DNA from: Candidatus Moraniibacteriota bacterium
GTDB lineage: Bacteria > Patescibacteriota > Minisyncoccia > Moranbacterales > GCA-2747515
Length of the DNA stretch: 30,470 nt
Direction of reading: 5' to 3'
NCBI GenBank assembly: GCA_030592425.1
Contig: JAUVJK010000003.1
Location: 1-30,470, forward strand
Program-made: the position numbers and the translations under genes
Notes under the pieces: generated by a model
The model's database searches: none
Seen by the model: only the letters and a program-made list of their open reading frames with translations
What the model was told of the DNA's origin: nothing
Shown here: positions 29,154 through 30,470 of the stretch, piece after piece
How the letters are laid out: each line of letters begins with the position of its first letter
How positions within the stretch are numbered: position 1 is the stretch's first letter

Positions 29154-29170
29154 AATCCTGCCACCCCAGC
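29154..29170 (+). repeat. Distal att-like direct repeat (displaced tRNA-Gln 3' end)
   Basis: Seventeen bases identical to 27917-27933, followed by CA so that the full encoded CCA is present. No other tRNA part lies beside it. Confidence 0.7.
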
Positions 29171-29237
29171 CACTTTCCGTAATTGGAACGTGATTGGTCA
29201 CAGTTGTTCGTGAGTAATAAATTTAAATACGTCAGAA

Positions 29238-29504
29238 ATGTACTATTTCTATGTCCTTCAAAGTGCTAAAAATAGTAATTGGTTCTATAAAGGATCAGCA
29301 CAAAACTTAAAGAAAAGAATCTCTCAACACAATAATGGAGAAACTACTTCAACAAAACTATACCTTCCATTGAAACTCGTTTATTATGAGGCGTACATTT
29401 CAAAAGAGACTGCAATTGAACGTGAAATGAGCGTAAAAAAGAGTGGATCCGTGTGGAAGCCACTTATGAAAAGAGTAAAGGCAAGCTTAGATAAAAAGAA
29501 ATAA
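29238..29504 (+). CDS. GIY-YIG nuclease domain protein (UPF0213/YhbQ-like)
   Basis: An 88-residue stand-alone GIY-YIG domain. The first strand is MYYFYVLQS and the second NWFYKGSAQNLKKRISQHNNG, with a relaxed YIG motif (FYKG) and the conserved Arg region. Next comes TKLYLPLKLVYYEAYISKETAIEREMSVKK, with the catalytic-type Glu in the EREM helix. Family members are small endonucleases or nucleic acid-binding proteins, most without a known substrate. It starts 68 bases after the distal tRNA-Gln repeat, just outside the putative element. Its stop lies inside a large palindrome that probably terminates this gene and the convergent one. Confidence 0.85.
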   Translation: MYYFYVLQSAKNSNWFYKGSAQNLKKRISQHNNGETTSTKLYLPLKLVYYEAYISKETAIEREMSVKKSGSVWKPLMKRVKASLDKKK

Positions 29505-29528
29505 GTATTTAAATACCTATTTCTTTTT
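29493..29528. terminator. Bidirectional terminator between the GIY-YIG and 29533 genes
   Basis: AAAAAGAAATA at 29493-29503 pairs exactly with TATTTCTTTTT at 29518-29528, and the interior GTATTTAAATAC is itself palindromic. T runs end the stem on both strands. The GIY-YIG stop codon is inside it. Confidence 0.75.
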
Positions 29529-29532
29529 AAGT

Positions 29533-29859
29533 TCACTCAGAATAAATATCTCGATACTGATATTCTACTTTCCTCTCTTTCGCCCAGTTTTTGGTTACTG
29601 AAACTGTTTGTCTTATAGATCTATCGTTCTTCTTATCACAGATCACAAAAAGTTTTTGGATGCCGCCGCCGACAACCGTTACAGTAAGTGAGAACATACC
29701 ATCACGGCGCACACTCACGCGTTGTGATCTAGCGCGCTTAACAGAGATTTCACCCGGTGATATGCGGTCCACACTACCAGATCTCATTAATTCTCTTGCT
29801 AGTTTTTCTGCTAATTGCGTGAATGTTGTATGATTTCCTGCGCTTTTGAAGTTTTTCAT
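29533..29859 (-). CDS. Basic soluble protein of unknown function
   Basis: The ATG at 29859 has GGGAGG five to six bases upstream on the minus strand. The 108-residue product is strongly basic. It has a helical N-terminus (HTTFTQLAEKLARELMRSG), an Arg-rich middle (EISVKRARSQRVSVRRDG), beta strands (MFSLTVTVVGGGIQKLFVICDKK) and a charged tail. The composition suggests nucleic acid binding, but no motif confirms it and I do not recognise the family. A near-consensus promoter ends within a few bases of the neighbouring IS boundary, so the IS may have altered its expression. Confidence 0.6.
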   Translation of the reverse strand: MKNFKSAGNHTTFTQLAEKLARELMRSGSVDRISPGEISVKRARSQRVSVRRDGMFSLTVTVVGGGIQKLFVICDKKNDRSIRQTVSVTKNWAKERKVEYQYRDIYSE

Positions 29860-29900
29860 GATTTACCTCCCAAAAATTACGTTTTAGGTACTCTGTCTAC

Positions 29901-29929
29901 ATGATAGCACATTTTTGCTATTTTGTCAA
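29901..29929 (-). promoter_or_regulatory. Near-consensus promoter of the 29533 gene, at the IS edge
   Basis: On the minus strand a perfect TTGACA (29924-29929), a 17-base spacer ending in TGC and TATCAT (29901-29906). The -35 lies 3-4 bases from the likely IS end. Confidence 0.75.
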
Positions 29930-30470
29930 TAGCTGTGACATTGCAGCGTCAAGGTAACACTTTTCTCACTCGTAGGACTCAAAGTATATTCTTCCAGCTT
30001 CTCAATGGGCGTCAGCCCATTCATACCAAGTCCACGATGCCTTTTACTGTTGTTGTAGTACTGCGTAAATAAGGTAAGTCTATACTGAAACTCATCTCTA
30101 CTCGCTTTGTATGGAAGACCATAAGCATAAGCTCTTTTAAGGGTTCCATGAAACCTCTCGATCTTACCGTTTTCTTGTGGACAGTACGGTGTATTTCTCC
30201 TATGTTCAATATGCTTTGTTTTTAGAAATAGTTTCATTGCAGTATTAATGAACTCTGTTCCATTGTCTGTTCGGATCTTCTTAATGAGGAAAGGAGCTCT
30301 TTTGAGTACCTCTATGAGAAACAGAACTGTATTGTAAGCATTTGCTTTATCATAGGTCTGTACATAAACCCATCTACTCGCGTCATCAATGATAGTATAG
30401 ACCACTTTTCCTGCTTTGTAGCCATAGGGATAGGTTGTATCTATTTGCATCTCTCTTCCAGGTGTTTTAT
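29926..30470 (-). CDS. IS transposase, DDE integrase core (IS481/IS3-like), partial at window edge
   Basis: The frame is open to the window end, so the N-terminal part lies outside; the ATG at 30450 is internal. The catalytic triad is visible: Asp in MQIDTTYP, Asp in RTDNGTEF, and Glu in NGKIERFHGTLKR. It is followed by the YYNNSKRHRGLGMNGLTPIEKL block usual for rve-domain transposases. The domain order fits IS481-type single-frame transposases, and the C-terminus runs into the likely terminal repeat of the element. The visible part has no internal stops, so the gene may be intact. Confidence 0.85.
   Translation of the reverse strand, partial: KTPGREMQIDTTYPYGYKAGKVVYTIIDDASRWVYVQTYDKANAYNTVLFLIEVLKRAPFLIKKIRTDNGTEFINTAMKLFLKTKHIEHRRNTPYCPQENGKIERFHGTLKRAYAYGLPYKASRDEFQYRLTLFTQYYNNSKRHRGLGMNGLTPIEKLEEYTLSPTSEKSVTLTLQCHSY
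29933..30470 (-). mobile_element. Right end of an insertion sequence (IS481-like), continuing beyond the window
   Basis: The IS end is placed near 29933, where TGTGACATTGCAGCGTC begins; TGT is a common IS481-type terminus. Only one end is visible, so the terminal inverted repeat and target duplication cannot be confirmed. Confidence 0.5.

Larger units (their letters stand above)
27917..29170 (+). mobile_element. Probable small integrated element at the 3' end of tRNA-Gln
   Basis: The 17 bases AATCCTGCCACCCCAGC, which span the end of tRNA-Gln, are repeated exactly at 29154-29170. The distal copy is followed by CA, completing an encoded CCA that the tRNA itself lacks; this is what integration downstream of a tRNA would leave. 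The interval of 1237 bases is AT-rich and holds two genes for membrane-anchored proteins in opposite orientation, a terminator and a long inverted repeat near the distal end. No integrase is inside, so the element would be mobilised in trans or be a remnant. Chance duplication of a tRNA end is the alternative. Confidence 0.55.

Overview
The window looks like a chromosomal stretch from a member of the Candidate Phyla Radiation (Patescibacteria). The signs are moderately AT-rich DNA, short compact genes, many small proteins of unknown function, Cys-rich single-pass exported proteins of the eight-cysteine-cluster type, a GtrA-like membrane protein and single-domain repair enzymes. TGA ends many genes and is not read through inside any recognisable one, so UGA is probably not recoded; this argues against the Gracilibacteria/Absconditabacteria type of code. 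The placement rests on gene style, not on a marker phylogeny.

Layout. 1-5.0 kb: a partial gene, small membrane proteins, a PD-(D/E)XK nuclease, a eight-cysteine exported protein next to a decayed relative, and a GNAT acetyltransferase operon. 5.1-11.5 kb: a membrane methyltransferase, a TfoX C-terminal domain protein, RarA, a zinc-ribbon membrane protein operon, a thioredoxin-CcdA fusion, TsaC, and TruD split by a frame break. 11.6-17.6 kb: a strongly signalled unknown gene, a ferredoxin beside a U32 (TrhP-type) protein, an alpha/beta hydrolase with acylphosphatase, an alkylguanine methyltransferase, a DEDD exonuclease, a MazG-like enzyme and an exported Cys-rich protein. 17.7-22.4 kb: an ABC-2 exporter pair, an operon of an acidic disordered protein with a coupled 30-residue membrane microprotein, MiaB and a small unknown gene. 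22.6-27.8 kb, all on the plus strand: a conserved-looking unknown protein, GtrA-like protein, an ABC exporter, DnaX and a small membrane protein. 27.9-30.5 kb: tRNA-Gln whose 3' end is repeated 1.24 kb downstream, two membrane-anchored proteins between the repeats, a GIY-YIG protein, a basic unknown protein and an IS transposase running off the window.

Functionally the recognisable genes serve tRNA modification (TsaC, TruD, MiaB, the U32 protein with ferredoxin), replication and repair (DnaX, RarA, alkyltransferase, nucleases, MazG) and the cell envelope (thioredoxin-CcdA fusion, disulfide-rich exported proteins, two ABC exporters).

Two styles of gene start are visible. Several genes, mostly with recognised roles, have a -10 element 6-7 bases before the start codon and no Shine-Dalgarno sequence, so their transcripts are probably leaderless. 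Many small unknown genes instead have good promoters, strong Shine-Dalgarno sequences and their own terminators, as if they were self-contained cassettes set between housekeeping genes. The points most worth following are the tRNA-Gln mini-island, these two expression classes, the palindromic insertion inside rarA, the truD frame break and the coupled microprotein.
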